Part shown: positions 33,813-42,943 of the stretch, in pieces
Layout: each line of letters starts with the position of its first letter
How positions within the stretch are numbered: position 1 is the stretch's first letter
Origin: a virus
DNA length: 46,116 nt
IMG/VR virus record: IMGVR_UViG_3300030943_000039
Coordinates: 1-46,116 of that record
Strand: one strand, 5' to 3'
The notes under the pieces: generated by a model
Database searches by the model: none
Seen by the model: the letters and a program-made list of their open reading frames with translations, nothing else
Told to the model about the DNA's origin: nothing
Position numbers and translations under genes: made by a program

Positions 33813-34486
33813 ACGGGTTTACCCGTGTTGGCGCCGCCAGCCGTCACGCCGGAATGCACATGGTCCTTGAGCGACTTGCCGCCGCCCACGCAGTCGGTCG
33901 TTCCGGTCACGGTGCCCTGCACCTGGAGGTTCCCCGACATTGTAACCGTTGGGGTAACAATCTCAACCTTAGTCGGATGCACGACCCGGATTTTGCCCGG
34001 GGATAGGGCAATTTTTACCGCGCCGTCGTTGGACTGCCAAACCGCCGCGTCCGCATCGTCGCCGGAAAGCACCCACCGCCGGGCCGCGTCGGGGATGAAT
34101 ACCCCATCCGAAAAGCTTTTGAGCCGGTTGGTGTTGGGGCCACTCTCCCCGTCCGTTTGGAGCACGAGCGATATGTCGCGGTCGCCCGCAAAAATCCATC
34201 CCAAATCCCCCGCCTTAATTGGGAAACTCATAACGAAGCCGCCGGCCCCGAGGGTAAAAATGGGCACCTTGGCAATTTGTGGCCGACTCGTCAGCGCCCC
34301 GTCGGTCGCCTGCACCATCACGAGCGGCTGCACCGTGGCGTATTCGCGCTTGGCGTCGGCCGCTATCACCCGCGCGGGCAGCATGCCGTCGGTCGACTGC
34401 ATGAGCTTGCGGAAGGCGCCGCGCAACACCCCGGCCAGCGTGCCAAGGTCCGCGGGGTTTTGGGACGGGTTGGCGTGGCCGCTCAT
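33809..34486 (-). CDS. Baseplate spike / membrane-puncturing protein (gpV, Gp138-like)
   Basis: 225 residues. The N-terminal OB-like Gp138-type domain has MLPARVIAADAKREYATVQP, FPIKAGDLGWIFAGDRD and FSDGVFIPD. The C-terminal part is a repeated beta-helix (VEIVTPTVTMSGNLQVQGTV). It ends in KDHVHSGVTAGGANTG, whose His-x-His matches the iron-binding apex of phage spikes. It pierces the outer membrane on sheath contraction. ATGA overlaps on both sides. Confidence 0.88.
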   Translation of the reverse strand: MSGHANPSQNPADLGTLAGVLRGAFRKLMQSTDGMLPARVIAADAKREYATVQPLVMVQATDGALTSRPQIAKVPIFTLGAGGFVMSFPIKAGDLGWIFAGDRDISLVLQTDGESGPNTNRLKSFSDGVFIPDAARRWVLSGDDADAAVWQSNDGAVKIALSPGKIRVVHPTKVEIVTPTVTMSGNLQVQGTVTGTTDCVGGGKSLKDHVHSGVTAGGANTGKPV

Positions 34487-35388
34487 TTCTTACCCCGTGT
34501 ATGCTTCGGTACCGGATTGGGCCGTACGATTGCGCCACCGTCGCTTCGGCGGGAGCATTCTGCAATCCAGTAGAAGGGGGTTGACCGGGTCGACACACTC
34601 CACTCGAGTTTGTAAATCGTGTAGTTGCCGTTGAGCGCCGGGTAAAGCGCGCTTTCGATCCGCAGCGCCCCGCCAAGCTTGCTTTGGTTGTCCAGGAGAT
34701 AAAGCACCTTAACGCCGTGCTCGGTCGGCTCGGGGGTTCCGATCATACCCGACGCCGCGTTAAGGACCCGCATTTGCCCCTTAAGCGGCACGCCGCGGTT
34801 TTTGACGACTAGCGCTCCGTCGTCCACATAGGCGTCGTAATTGCCCGCGTCTTCCAACCTGGGCACCTGCCCGAGCGCGCTGCCAGCGTGGCAGTAGTTG
34901 GACACACTGCAGTCGTCGCCCTCAAAGTTGAGCGACAGGCTGTTGTCGGATGCCACGCCGCGGGCAATGTCCGAAAGCTTGCTTACGCCCGGCCGGCTCA
35001 CGCTGACGATTTTGCCCTTTTGGTACGCGCCCGTTTGGCACTTGAGGGTCAGCCCAATGTCCGGCGGCTGCGTTAGGGTGCAGGTCGTTATGTTGCCTTC
35101 GTAGAGTTTGGAAAGCCCCGTCGACACGCGGCCCGCTTCCAAAATCAGCTTTTTGGGCGTGCGGTTTTTATTGAACGGGGGGCACTCGGTGAGCAGGTAG
35201 TCGCGGTCGGATTTGGAGAGGTTAAAAATTTTAACCTCTGCCTCATTTTGAAGCGGGCTCGCAAATTTGCATCCCGTCGATTCAATTTGAAGCGCCGGGC
35301 CGACGCCGTCCGCCTCGGCGTTGTAGACCTTGAGCTGGCCGTTAATTTCCAGGGACAGGCGGACGAGTCGAAGATCAAGCGAGGCCAT
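34483..35388 (-). CDS. Baseplate hub protein (gp27/gpD-like)
   Basis: 301 residues from ATG 35388. LVRLSLEINGQLKVYNAEAD and CKFASPLQNEAEVKIFNLS are the N-terminal beta-sandwich pattern of hub proteins in this phage type. In the middle, SRPGVSKLSDIARGVASDNS and DDGALVVKNRGVPL fit the second domain. It probably sits between tube and spike. It overlaps the plug gene by 14 bases and the spike gene by ATGA. Confidence 0.8.
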   Translation of the reverse strand: MASLDLRLVRLSLEINGQLKVYNAEADGVGPALQIESTGCKFASPLQNEAEVKIFNLSKSDRDYLLTECPPFNKNRTPKKLILEAGRVSTGLSKLYEGNITTCTLTQPPDIGLTLKCQTGAYQKGKIVSVSRPGVSKLSDIARGVASDNSLSLNFEGDDCSVSNYCHAGSALGQVPRLEDAGNYDAYVDDGALVVKNRGVPLKGQMRVLNAASGMIGTPEPTEHGVKVLYLLDNQSKLGGALRIESALYPALNGNYTIYKLEWSVSTRSTPFYWIAECSRRSDGGAIVRPNPVPKHTRGKK

Positions 35389-35698
35389 TGCGGATAGCCC
35401 CAATCTCCGCGGTCGTCGCAAAAATCAGTGTTTGCGTCGCCCCGAATTGGTCGTAGTACGGCAGGTCGCCGCCTTGCGTGAGAATAGCAAAGTTGCCGTA
35501 TTCGCCCTCAAGTGAAACGAACGGCAAGATCGGGCGGCCCGCAACGACGCGTTTGCCCTGCACGACCACGTCGCCCGCGCGAGAGATATCTGCAGCCATG
35601 CAACCGCCAACGTCGCGAAGGGTAATATCGTAAAGGATACCATCCAACACGACGGTAAGTTGCTGGTTTGGGATTGCCTGAAGCGCGATTGTCTGCAT
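35375..35698 (-). CDS. Baseplate plug-type protein (gp25-neighbour, DUF6983-like)
   Basis: 107 residues from ATG 35698 (TAATG overlap with the upstream gene). IALQAIPNQQLTVVLDGILYDITLRD is split by a Gly-Cys, followed by VVAGRPILPFVSLEGEYGNF and QTLIFATTAEI. This is the standard pattern of a small baseplate plug protein found before hub genes in similar phages. All-beta, cytosolic until assembly. Confidence 0.78.
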   Translation of the reverse strand: MQTIALQAIPNQQLTVVLDGILYDITLRDVGGCMAADISRAGDVVVQGKRVVAGRPILPFVSLEGEYGNFAILTQGGDLPYYDQFGATQTLIFATTAEIGAIRNGLA

Positions 35699-36222
35699 TA
35701 CCCACCCCACCCCAGGCCCTTAAAAAGATCGTGCGCAGCTGACGACTGTGGCGGTGTAGCAGGCGCGGGCTGCTTCTGGCCGGTCTTTACGGTCGACGCG
35801 TGGCGCTTCGTTTTGACCTTGGCCGCGGGCAGTTGCTGGTATTGCGCCTCGACAAGCGGAATCTCTTTGAGCCGCAGTGAGATTGCCACGGTGTCAAACA
35901 GATCGGCCGTCTCTTCGCGCGGCAAAGCCAATATGTACATATCTTTATATGTGTCGACACGCGTGCAAACCGTGAGCGACGACGTACCCGTAAACGCCGC
36001 TTTGATTTGCTGGTATGTGCTTTGGTAATCCTCGGGGTCCAGGATGACCGAAAGCTCAATTTCTACCGGCAAGAAAATGCGGTGGTCGCCGATCGTCGCG
36101 CCGGACTCTAGCGGGTGCTCGGGGAATTTGGCGCTCGGCTTTACCGCCGCTTTGACCGCGCGGGCATTGGCGAAAAGCTGCGTTTGCGAATCGTTATAGA
36201 CGCCTACGACATCGGTTGTCAT
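35698..36222 (-). CDS. Baseplate / Dit-like distal tail protein
   Basis: 174 residues. FPEHPLESGATIGDHRIFLP and VEIELSVILDPEDYQSTYQQ are typical of Dit-like N-terminal domains in myophages. VDTYKDMYILALPREETADLF and ISLRLKEIPLVEAQYQQLP follow. A basic Pro/Lys/Gln-rich linker leads to the C-terminal end. It lies directly after the tape measure, where Dit-like proteins occur. ATGA-coupled to the tape measure gene. Confidence 0.78.
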   Translation of the reverse strand: MTTDVVGVYNDSQTQLFANARAVKAAVKPSAKFPEHPLESGATIGDHRIFLPVEIELSVILDPEDYQSTYQQIKAAFTGTSSLTVCTRVDTYKDMYILALPREETADLFDTVAISLRLKEIPLVEAQYQQLPAAKVKTKRHASTVKTGQKQPAPATPPQSSAAHDLFKGLGWGG

Positions 36223-37871
36223 CCGCGCACCCCGTCGTCAAAGTGGTCGGTGGCCTGACGGAGTTGGTCGGCTAGGGTGTTGTTGACCGCGTCGCTCACG
36301 CCTTGGGGGTCGGTTGCTTGCGTGTTGACGGTCACACCGCCCACGTCGACGCGGACGCTGCGGCTTTGTGCGCCGGCCGTAAGTGCCCCGGCGAAGGCGG
36401 GAGAGGACGCGCTAAACGGCGTCGTGTTGGCTGTCGTAAGCGCAGATTGCCCGGCGCGGACGCCCGCGGTTACGTGTGCGTAGTCCATGCCGCCGCTCAA
36501 GTCGAGGCGAGGCATTCCCTTTTCAAGTTGCTTCGCGGTCCAGGAAAACGCATCGGACACCGCGCCGATGATCTTGCCCAGGTGCTCAAAAAGCCAAATC
36601 ACCGGGCGGAAGACCGTTAGGATTACGTCGGCCGCCAGCTTGAACGCAGGCGCAAGAAGCCGCACGGCCCCCGCCACCATGTTGATAATCGGCACGGCCA
36701 CAAGCAACCCCACGTCCCAGGCCAGCCGCATGAAATTGCCGATCGCCGGGAACACGACGCCAGCGATGCCCTGCAACCATTCGAAAATACTGCCGATCGT
36801 GCGGACTAGGTAATGGATATACTCTCCAATCCACGGCCATTTCGCGGCAAGGTCCCCGATTAGGGACTGGTTTCCCGCAAGGAAATTTTGCACGTCATCA
36901 TAGAGTAGCGCGAAAGCCGCCCCGAGCGCGGCGACAGGAATCACGACGGCCAGAATTGGCGCGAGCAAAGCCCACGTGGCCGCCGCCGCGGCGACAATCG
37001 ACGGGGTGTAGAAGACTGCCACGGCGGTACCGACGCCCACAAAGAAGCCGATTGCAAGCCCGCGGTGCTTGTCGAGATACTCAATCCAGCCCTTGACAGA
37101 CAGAAGCGCGGCGGAGATAGCGGGCAACACGGCGGACCCGATCTTGCGCGCCATGTCCCCGAGGCTGTCCTCTAGCTCAAGGTTGGCGATGCGCCACTCT
37201 TCGGCTTTGCGCGCGTCCTCTTCGCTCGCAACCCCGTTCTTTTTAATCTCTTCCAAAAGCTCGCTAACGCCGTCTTTGCCCTTGCGCAAAAGCAATAGCA
37301 AGCCGTCGCTGATACCGAGTTTTTCGGCATAGCCCGCGCTCTTTTGGGCGCCGTATTCCTTGAATTTGTTGGCGATCAATCCGAGTAAATCGGGCAACGG
37401 CCGCATTCTGCCGTGTACGTCGGTCGCCTTAATTTTCATTTCCTCAAAGAACGGGAGTAACCGGGACTTGCCCGTCGCGTCTACCATTGCAAGGTTTTTA
37501 TTAAGGAAATCGAGGGATTGCGCAAACTCCCCGCTTTTCCCGCCCGCGATCATCGTTGCGCGGTTCCAAGCGTCGACTTCACCTACAGCCCAGCCGAGAC
37601 GCTCGGCAGTGCGGCCCAGCTCTGCGTTAAGCTTCGCCTCTTCGGTGACTTTGGACGCAATCTCAAACACGCCGAACGCGGCAAGCGCGGCGACCGCAAC
37701 GCTCTTGAACGTCTCGACTAGGTGCTCGCCCATCGCCGCGCCCGCGCGGTCGCTGGCATTTAGAGACTCTTCAAGCTTATTGGTGGATTGCTTCGCGTCT
37801 TCATTGCCGCGCTTGACCTTGTCCGCGTTGCTCTCGAACATGATAAAAAAGGTTTCGAGCAGCGACGGCAT
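36219..37871 (-). CDS. Tail tape measure protein
   Basis: 550 residues. An N-terminal coiled coil (DKVKRGNEDAKQSTNKLEES) is followed by a hydrophobic helix (VAVAALAAFGVFEI) and a long helical body. Two to four more hydrophobic segments lie in the middle (GLAIGFFVGVGTAVAVFY, LLAPILAVVIPVAALGAAFA, LLVAVPIINMVAGAV). The C-terminus is Thr/Ser/Ala-rich. The mixture of coiled coil and membrane-active helices is typical of tape measures. Its length predicts a short tail, roughly 80 nm by the usual 0.15 nm per residue rule. Confidence 0.88.
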   Translation of the reverse strand: MPSLLETFFIMFESNADKVKRGNEDAKQSTNKLEESLNASDRAGAAMGEHLVETFKSVAVAALAAFGVFEIASKVTEEAKLNAELGRTAERLGWAVGEVDAWNRATMIAGGKSGEFAQSLDFLNKNLAMVDATGKSRLLPFFEEMKIKATDVHGRMRPLPDLLGLIANKFKEYGAQKSAGYAEKLGISDGLLLLLRKGKDGVSELLEEIKKNGVASEEDARKAEEWRIANLELEDSLGDMARKIGSAVLPAISAALLSVKGWIEYLDKHRGLAIGFFVGVGTAVAVFYTPSIVAAAAATWALLAPILAVVIPVAALGAAFALLYDDVQNFLAGNQSLIGDLAAKWPWIGEYIHYLVRTIGSIFEWLQGIAGVVFPAIGNFMRLAWDVGLLVAVPIINMVAGAVRLLAPAFKLAADVILTVFRPVIWLFEHLGKIIGAVSDAFSWTAKQLEKGMPRLDLSGGMDYAHVTAGVRAGQSALTTANTTPFSASSPAFAGALTAGAQSRSVRVDVGGVTVNTQATDPQGVSDAVNNTLADQLRQATDHFDDGVRG

Positions 37872-37878
37872 GGTGCGG

Positions 37879-38429
37879 TTACTTTCTACGCTTTGCGGCC
37901 TCTACGGCAAGATACTCATTGACCCGGGGCACCACGATCGACTCCCAAATAAGGAAAGCATCCTCTAGGGTGTATATCGTCCTTAACTCGTGGAGCGAGG
38001 CTTTCCCACTTGAGACGATGCAGCCAATGAGTCCGTCAAGATTGACGTAATCAACTGTTTCGCCGTGTCCATGAACCCGCCGAAGAAATCCGAGGTCTTG
38101 CCGTTGGAGAAAAAAGAGCAGTTGTACTCCATCATCCCCAATTCAATACGCGCGAGGGTTTCCCAATCGTGCGTATGGTTGTCTACGAGCGCACGCGTGG
38201 TCAGCAGCAGCGGCGGCCGGTCGTCCGGTTGGGGAACCCCGACACACGACATGAGCTTAAGCATGGTCGCTTCGCTGACGGCGTAGTCACCAATCTTCGG
38301 CAAAATCGAAACGGGATACTTGGCCACAATCTCGCGGCCGAGCACCGCCGGGAATTTGGAAAAGACAAAGGTCCGGGCGACGCCGTCGGGTCCGTCAATT
38401 GTCACTTCTTTGGGCTCAAGAAGTGCCAT
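37879..38429 (-). CDS. Tail assembly chaperone, -1 frameshift fusion product (GT-like)
   Basis: The zero-frame protein (38429-37983) contains the slippery heptamer G_GGA_AAG at 38007-38001, in the correct phase. A -1 slip there continues with ASLHELRTIYTLEDAFLIWE and a helical tail ending AVEAAKRRK, stopping at 37879, 8 bases before the tape measure start. Lambda gpG/gpGT uses the same GGGAAAG heptamer in the same position between tube and tape measure. The extension adds about 40 residues and would give a minor longer chaperone. Confidence 0.85.
37983..38429 (-). CDS. Tail assembly chaperone, unshifted product (G-like)
   Basis: 148 residues. VTIDGPDGVARTFVFSKFPA, LGREIVAKYPVSILPKIGDY and HDWETLARIELGMMEYNCSF form a compact alpha/beta protein of the kind placed between tail tube and tape measure genes in myophages. 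It should coat the tape measure during tail assembly. It ends about 20 bases after the GGGAAAG slip site, so most ribosomes make this form. Confidence 0.82.
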   Translation of the reverse strand: MALLEPKEVTIDGPDGVARTFVFSKFPAVLGREIVAKYPVSILPKIGDYAVSEATMLKLMSCVGVPQPDDRPPLLLTTRALVDNHTHDWETLARIELGMMEYNCSFFSNGKTSDFFGGFMDTAKQLITSILTDSLAASSQVGKPRSTS

Positions 38430-38435
38430 CGGTTG

Positions 38436-38897
38436 CTATGCCCCCCCGGTGCGGTTGGCGAATTTGAACTTGTAGGACTTGGCTTTCATGCGGCCGGCGC
38501 TCGCAACGCTCGGGCCGACCATGCCCGCGGTGATCTTGCCCGGCGTGAGCGTAAGTTGCTTTTCGCTGGGGTAAACCGCGACGACGGTAATCACGTCCTG
38601 CGCGCTTTTCTTGCCGGGGCCGACGCGATTAGCCTCAAGCAAAATCGCCATATTTTGATCGTCCTCGCTGCCCGCGATAAGCGCCAACGCAACTTCGATC
38701 ACTTTGGCCGACGACCACGACACGAGGTCGCCGTTGAGGCCGACCGCAGCGTCCGCAACTTGAATCTCGGGGAGGTCAAAGGGGTCCGCGTCGTCGGCAA
38801 ATTGCGTCAACGTCACGCCCGCGGGGAACGTGTTGGACGCAAAAACCGTGACGCTTAGGCCGAAGCCGGAAGTGTCAACAACACCGGGGGAAGACAT
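38436..38897 (-). CDS. Tail tube protein (DUF3277)
   Basis: 153 residues from ATG 38897; a longer frame to 39068 is Arg-rich shadow. [40 protein letters not shown] and [20 protein letters not shown] match DUF3277. The C-terminus has SYKFKFAN. It polymerises as the inner tube. It lies 14 bases after the sheath gene. Confidence 0.88.
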   Translation of the reverse strand: MSSPGVVDTSGFGLSVTVFASNTFPAGVTLTQFADDADPFDLPEIQVADAAVGLNGDLVSWSSAKVIEVALALIAGSEDDQNMAILLEANRVGPGKKSAQDVITVVAVYPSEKQLTLTPGKITAGMVGPSVASAGRMKAKSYKFKFANRTGGA

Positions 38898-38911
38898 GAG
38901 CGGGAGACTCC

Positions 38912-40438
38912 TTAAATGAGGGCGTGCGTGCCTTCGGCCTTGCGAATAACGTCGTCTTTCGAATATACGAGCGCGTAAACAACTTTCCACTCGGTGCGAT
39001 TGTCGTCGGTCTGGTACGACTCGAAGCCGATCGTCAGCCAATAGCCAATGGTTTGCACCTGGCGCCAAGCCATATCGTCGCCCGTCAGCTCGCCAACAAC
39101 GGCAATTTGCAGCGCGGTCAGGTCCTTGCCGACGGACACCGTACCGTTTTTCACGCCGGTTGCGATAACCGGTTGCAACGCGCCGTTGACCAATCCCCGG
39201 CCGGTCTTATTGATTGGAATCTCCGGTACGGCGATCATCAAATTCATAAGCGCCGCTGCCGCCGCATCCTTGAACCACATTTCATTCGCATAAATGTTCA
39301 TGTCGACGGGGGACGTGATGCCGCCCATCATCGTGCCGCGCTGGTAGAACGCGAGAGTGTTGCCCGCCTCTTGCGTCACCCCGAGGTAGTTGACCCGCAA
39401 CCGGTCATAGGTGTTTGACAACGTCGTGTCCGACACGGTCGGATTTTGACCGGGGAACAACTGGTACATGTAGTTTTGCGTCGCGCCCTTGGCGTTGTAG
39501 TCGGTCGCCGCGACAATGCACATGGAGTCCATTTCCGGGAAGTCGCCAGGAAATGCCGTGGCGTCCGCAAGGGTCAAAGCCGTGCCCGGCGTCGCAATAA
39601 GGGCCGCGCTCCAGGCCGTCGCGTTGGCCGCGGTAACGGGAACCTCAAACATGAAGCTGACGTTTTGCGCCTCGTTCCAAGCCGCCGCGTCCTCGACATT
39701 TTGCAGCGTGAGCGCCGCGGCCCGCGTAAAGCAGAACGACCCGAAATTGTTGGAAGCCGTGACCGACTTGGTAAGCGTGTCGGTGATCGTTTCCGCCGCG
39801 ATGCCGTCGGACAGCGTAGCGCCCGCGGTCCAACCGAGAGCCGCCGCCGGGCTTTCCGCGCCGTCGTCAACAGCGATCACCGCCGCGCCCGCAAGGCCGC
39901 TGACGAACTGGAAGCTGCCGCGCACCGCGTCGAATGTGACGGTTGCGGCTGTCCATCCCGCGCCACTGCCCGCGCCGGCAAGACGGATAGCCGCCTGCAC
40001 CGTGGCCGCAACGGCGGCTAGGTCGGCGTCCAAGTGTAGGTCGACCGTAACCTCGTGCGTCACCGCGCCCAGCGTGAGGTCAAATTTGCCCGCGGCGATG
40101 CCAGTGAAATCCCCCAGCGCGTACGTCCCCTTGAGGCCGTAAATGAGCGGCGCGGTCGCGGCTTGCGCCCAAAACTGAAAGCTGATTCCTTGCGGCCGGC
40201 GGTTCTTTTTGGAAATCCAAGAGCCGTAAAATGCCGCGCGCTTGTACTCTTCCGAGGCCGCGCCGAAATAGGCCTTCACGTCCTCAACGAAGGATGCCCC
40301 CCGAAACTGCACGACCGTCTCGGTCGGCAGCAACGGGTTGATGCTGAAAACACGGGCGATAAGCTCGCGCGTCGACACGGCCGGGGCGCCTGCTACGGTA
40401 CTCAGAATGTTCACGTATTTGGAAAAGCTGATTGCCAT
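38912..40438 (-). CDS. Tail sheath protein (DUF3383)
   Basis: 508 residues. The N-terminus [20 protein letters not shown], with [19 protein letters not shown] and [20 protein letters not shown], is diagnostic for DUF3383 sheath proteins. The variable central domain is Ala/Thr-rich. The conserved C-terminal half contains [38 protein letters not shown] and [15 protein letters not shown]. It forms the contractile sheath and proves the myovirus type. Confidence 0.93.
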   Translation of the reverse strand: MAISFSKYVNILSTVAGAPAVSTRELIARVFSINPLLPTETVVQFRGASFVEDVKAYFGAASEEYKRAAFYGSWISKKNRRPQGISFQFWAQAATAPLIYGLKGTYALGDFTGIAAGKFDLTLGAVTHEVTVDLHLDADLAAVAATVQAAIRLAGAGSGAGWTAATVTFDAVRGSFQFVSGLAGAAVIAVDDGAESPAAALGWTAGATLSDGIAAETITDTLTKSVTASNNFGSFCFTRAAALTLQNVEDAAAWNEAQNVSFMFEVPVTAANATAWSAALIATPGTALTLADATAFPGDFPEMDSMCIVAATDYNAKGATQNYMYQLFPGQNPTVSDTTLSNTYDRLRVNYLGVTQEAGNTLAFYQRGTMMGGITSPVDMNIYANEMWFKDAAAAALMNLMIAVPEIPINKTGRGLVNGALQPVIATGVKNGTVSVGKDLTALQIAVVGELTGDDMAWRQVQTIGYWLTIGFESYQTDDNRTEWKVVYALVYSKDDVIRKAEGTHALI

Positions 40439-40487
40439 AGCCGAAAGGCCCCTTTAGGTAGCGCGCCCCAACATACGCCGGGCAGGG

Positions 40488-41069
40488 TTAGACCGCAACG
40501 ACTCCGCCGCGCACGTCGTGCGTATGCGGGGTTTCCGTTACTTGAGATTCGCTATAAACAAGCGTAAAGTCAAACGACGGCACCCGCTCGAATTGGTCGC
40601 GGTCTAACGCGACGCTGGTCTGCCGTACATCCTGCACCCGAAGGATACCGCAGCCGCCGACGGCCAGCGCCGTCCGGCCCGCGTCGCTCTGCAAAATGTC
40701 GGACACCGCGCGCACGAGGTCGCTTGCCGCAGGCGTGGCGGCCAGCCGTATGACGTAATTTGCCACAGTTTCGTTTGCCGCACGCGCCGGGATTGGATAA
40801 AGCGCGTTGACTTGAAACGACGCCTCCCATTGCTGCGTTTCGGTGTGGCGCATTACCGCGGGCGGGGCGGCCGGTACCCATTCGTCTTTGCGTGCAAGAA
40901 ACCCGAAACGCTTAAGCCCCATCGGGGTAAGGATGACCGTAGGCCCCCCGGGCGCGCCCCCGATCCGCGGTTGTTCGCCTTGCTGAGTGCCCACCCCCGC
41001 AAAGCCGCGGGCCGTCAGGGCCGGGGCAACGATGCCGGTAAGCAACGCAAAGAGCGCGCGCTCGTTCAA
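40488..41069 (-). CDS. Neck / tail terminator protein
   Basis: 193 residues from TTG 41069, which overlaps the upstream stop (TTGA); upstream in-frame sequence is Arg-rich shadow. NERALFALLTGIVAPALTA, then PQGEQ-like loop sequence, WEASFQVNALYPIPARAAN, and a C-terminal FERVPSFDFTLVYSESQVTE fit the phage neck terminator (gp12-like, LIC_12616-related) proteins. It caps the tail tube and joins the neck. The position just before the sheath gene agrees. Confidence 0.75.
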   Translation of the reverse strand: MNERALFALLTGIVAPALTARGFAGVGTQQGEQPRIGGAPGGPTVILTPMGLKRFGFLARKDEWVPAAPPAVMRHTETQQWEASFQVNALYPIPARAANETVANYVIRLAATPAASDLVRAVSDILQSDAGRTALAVGGCGILRVQDVRQTSVALDRDQFERVPSFDFTLVYSESQVTETPHTHDVRGGVVAV

Positions 41070-41452
41070 GGCGCCGCCCCCGCCGCGCCAATGTCGACGC
41101 AAATCGAGCCCCGCCAGCCGTTGAGCGCGTACCAATCGGTATTTGATTCGACCGAGTAGCGGCGTCCCGCAAAATCCACAACGTCGACGCCGCCGGTCCC
41201 GCGCGCCACGTCCTGTAACGGCGTGGAGCAATAGACCATGAGGTAAGACTTTTGGAAGTCGAGGCCAAATTTTTCGTACATCGCGCGCGAGACGGCCTGC
41301 ACGCTGGCCTTAATTGTGGCCGCGGCGGCGTAGGTCGGAATGAGCACGCCCGCCCCGCCGTCAGTGTTGGACGCCCACGCGTAGCGCACGATGTCAACGG
41401 GCGGGATTAAGCGCTGCGCGCGGCTCAAGAGGTTGGATGCGAGCAAGCTCAT
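41066..41452 (-). CDS. Neck/head-tail structural protein (128 aa)
   Basis: 128 residues from ATG 41452, ATGA-coupled to the methyltransferase gene. ALSRAQRL-like helix then YAAAATIKASVQAVSRAMYE, FGLDFQKSYLMVYCSTPLQD and GGVDVVDFAGRRYSVESNTD make a mainly beta protein found between head-completion and terminator genes in related phages. No more precise role can be given. Confidence 0.7.
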   Translation of the reverse strand: MSLLASNLLSRAQRLIPPVDIVRYAWASNTDGGAGVLIPTYAAAATIKASVQAVSRAMYEKFGLDFQKSYLMVYCSTPLQDVARGTGGVDVVDFAGRRYSVESNTDWYALNGWRGSICVDIGAAGAAP

Positions 41453-41982
41453 TTTGCTAGGGGCTCCTGCGGCAAAGTAAACTTCCCCCGCCACGTCGTC
41501 CAGGCGCGCGCGACCGCACCGGTTCCGGGGAAAAGGTCCGCCAGGGTATCCTCCGGGCGCGCGGCGACCAATTCAAAGGCCCAATGACAAACCCGCTCCG
41601 GTTTCGCCCCTGTCAGGCCCCGCTTAAGGGTGATGCTTTCCTGAATCCAGTCCCGCAAGGGGACCATACGTTTGCTGACGACCGGCTTGCGGGCGGGTTT
41701 GATAATGACTGGCTCCCACGCGTACCCGACTGGAACGTTTTTCTTAAAAGCAGCAAACCCCTTAACCCACGTACACCACCGAGCGCCGGTCTTTTCAACA
41801 AGGGGCGCAAGCACCGCCATTGACCGCGGGGTTGCCGAAGCGTGAAGCACCCACCCGTCATACTCGGATTGCAACCGATCGATTAGCAAAGCGTGGTCAA
41901 CTTCACCCGCAAAATCCGCGTGGTCGCGGTAAAGGTGGGCGCATCCGATGTACGGCGGGTCCGCGTATGCGAGCAGGCTCAT
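41449..41982 (-). CDS. DNA methyltransferase, beta-class order (DPPY then FxGxG)
   Basis: 177 residues. Motif IV AYADPPYIG is at residues 5-13 (DPPY 8-11). The SAM-binding motif I, DTLADLFPGTGAVARAW, is near residues 143-159. KRGLTGAKPERVCHWAFELV lies between. Motif IV before motif I is the beta-class arrangement, as in CcrM-type adenine methyltransferases, but this protein is much smaller and has no room for a large target-recognition domain. It is wedged by ATGA overlaps among neck genes, a moron position. Probably modifies phage or host DNA; target unknown. Confidence 0.82.
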   Translation of the reverse strand: MSLLAYADPPYIGCAHLYRDHADFAGEVDHALLIDRLQSEYDGWVLHASATPRSMAVLAPLVEKTGARWCTWVKGFAAFKKNVPVGYAWEPVIIKPARKPVVSKRMVPLRDWIQESITLKRGLTGAKPERVCHWAFELVAARPEDTLADLFPGTGAVARAWTTWRGKFTLPQEPLAK

Positions 41983-42482
41983 TTTGCACCCTTCACGTCG
42001 ACGCGGTTCGACACCGAGCCTAAAAGCTCCCCGGTGTCCACAAGGGGCTTTGCGACGGTCAAGGATACGACGCGGCCTTGCTTCTTACCTACCAAGCGCG
42101 CTTTGACCGTGTCGACCTTGAGCGGCGGTTGCGTGACCTTGGAAATATGCTTGCGGATATCGCCCGCCGCCTTAAGCCCGATAGCTTCCATGGCCTGCTT
42201 AGCGGTCATCGTGCCCGCAAGCACCGCCTTTGCGCACTGCCGTGCGACAATCTTCCACGCAGGTTCCCGCTCCTTTGCCGTCTCGCGCATGCCGAGCCGC
42301 GGCGGAATGTTGCCCTCGGGATATCCAAACTCGTGAATGGACGCCACGTAAGCGACCGGCGTACCGTCAGGGTAGTGCGCCGTGTCGAACCACCCGACCT
42401 TGCCGACGACTGAGTCGAGCGCCTTGAGCGCGAGGTCTAGGCGCTTGGCGGCCGGCTCAACCTTGCGGGTTACCTTGGCCAC
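41979..42482 (-). CDS. Tail completion / virion morphogenesis protein (HK97 gp10-like)
   Basis: 167 residues. It has a helical basic start, then [39 protein letters not shown], and a helical part ([20 protein letters not shown]). It ends [16 protein letters not shown], the classic 'D-T-G-x-L' finish of this family. It acts at the head-tail joint. Start and stop overlap neighbours. Confidence 0.82.
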   Translation of the reverse strand: MAKVTRKVEPAAKRLDLALKALDSVVGKVGWFDTAHYPDGTPVAYVASIHEFGYPEGNIPPRLGMRETAKEREPAWKIVARQCAKAVLAGTMTAKQAMEAIGLKAAGDIRKHISKVTQPPLKVDTVKARLVGKKQGRVVSLTVAKPLVDTGELLGSVSNRVDVKGAK

Positions 42483-42940
42483 ACCCTACCCCCGCCAAAG
42501 ACGCCGCCCGCCGTACGAAAGCCGCCGCGCCCGGGCGCCGCGCCGCCGCCAGTGTAAAAACCGCCTGCCGTCTTGCCCTGCAAAAGCGCAAGCAACGCGG
42601 CGCCGTAAGCCGTGGTCGACAACCACCAACTGAATTGATTTTTGACCGGCGGCGGCGTGACGGTGACGGACACTTTGTCAATCGTGGCCGCCGACTCAAC
42701 CGCGGGTGTCTCGCCCGCGGCGATAAGCGCGGTCAACTTGGTAATGTGCGCCGTCAGTTGGTTGAGCGCGAGGACGCGCGCCTTACCGTTGAGCATGGCG
42801 CAACCGTAATCGCGATCGGAAATGTAGACCGTTGCCGTCGCCCAATTGAGCCCGAGGGTCGCGTCGCTTGGCGGCGTTGCGGCAAACTCGGGGAACATGA
42901 GCCGGAAGGCCGCAACGTCAAAAGTGATCTGCCCGGCCAT
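42470..42940 (-). CDS. Head completion adaptor (DUF4054)
   Basis: 156 residues. It opens with [20 protein letters not shown], continues with [20 protein letters not shown] and [19 protein letters not shown], then [20 protein letters not shown]. This is the DUF4054 pattern of a short adaptor attached below the portal. The Gly-rich, basic C-terminus is extended and overlaps the next gene by 13 bases. Confidence 0.85.
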   Translation of the reverse strand: MAGQITFDVAAFRLMFPEFAATPPSDATLGLNWATATVYISDRDYGCAMLNGKARVLALNQLTAHITKLTALIAAGETPAVESAATIDKVSVTVTPPPVKNQFSWWLSTTAYGAALLALLQGKTAGGFYTGGGAAPGRGGFRTAGGVFGGGRVWPR

Positions 42941-42943
42941 TGG

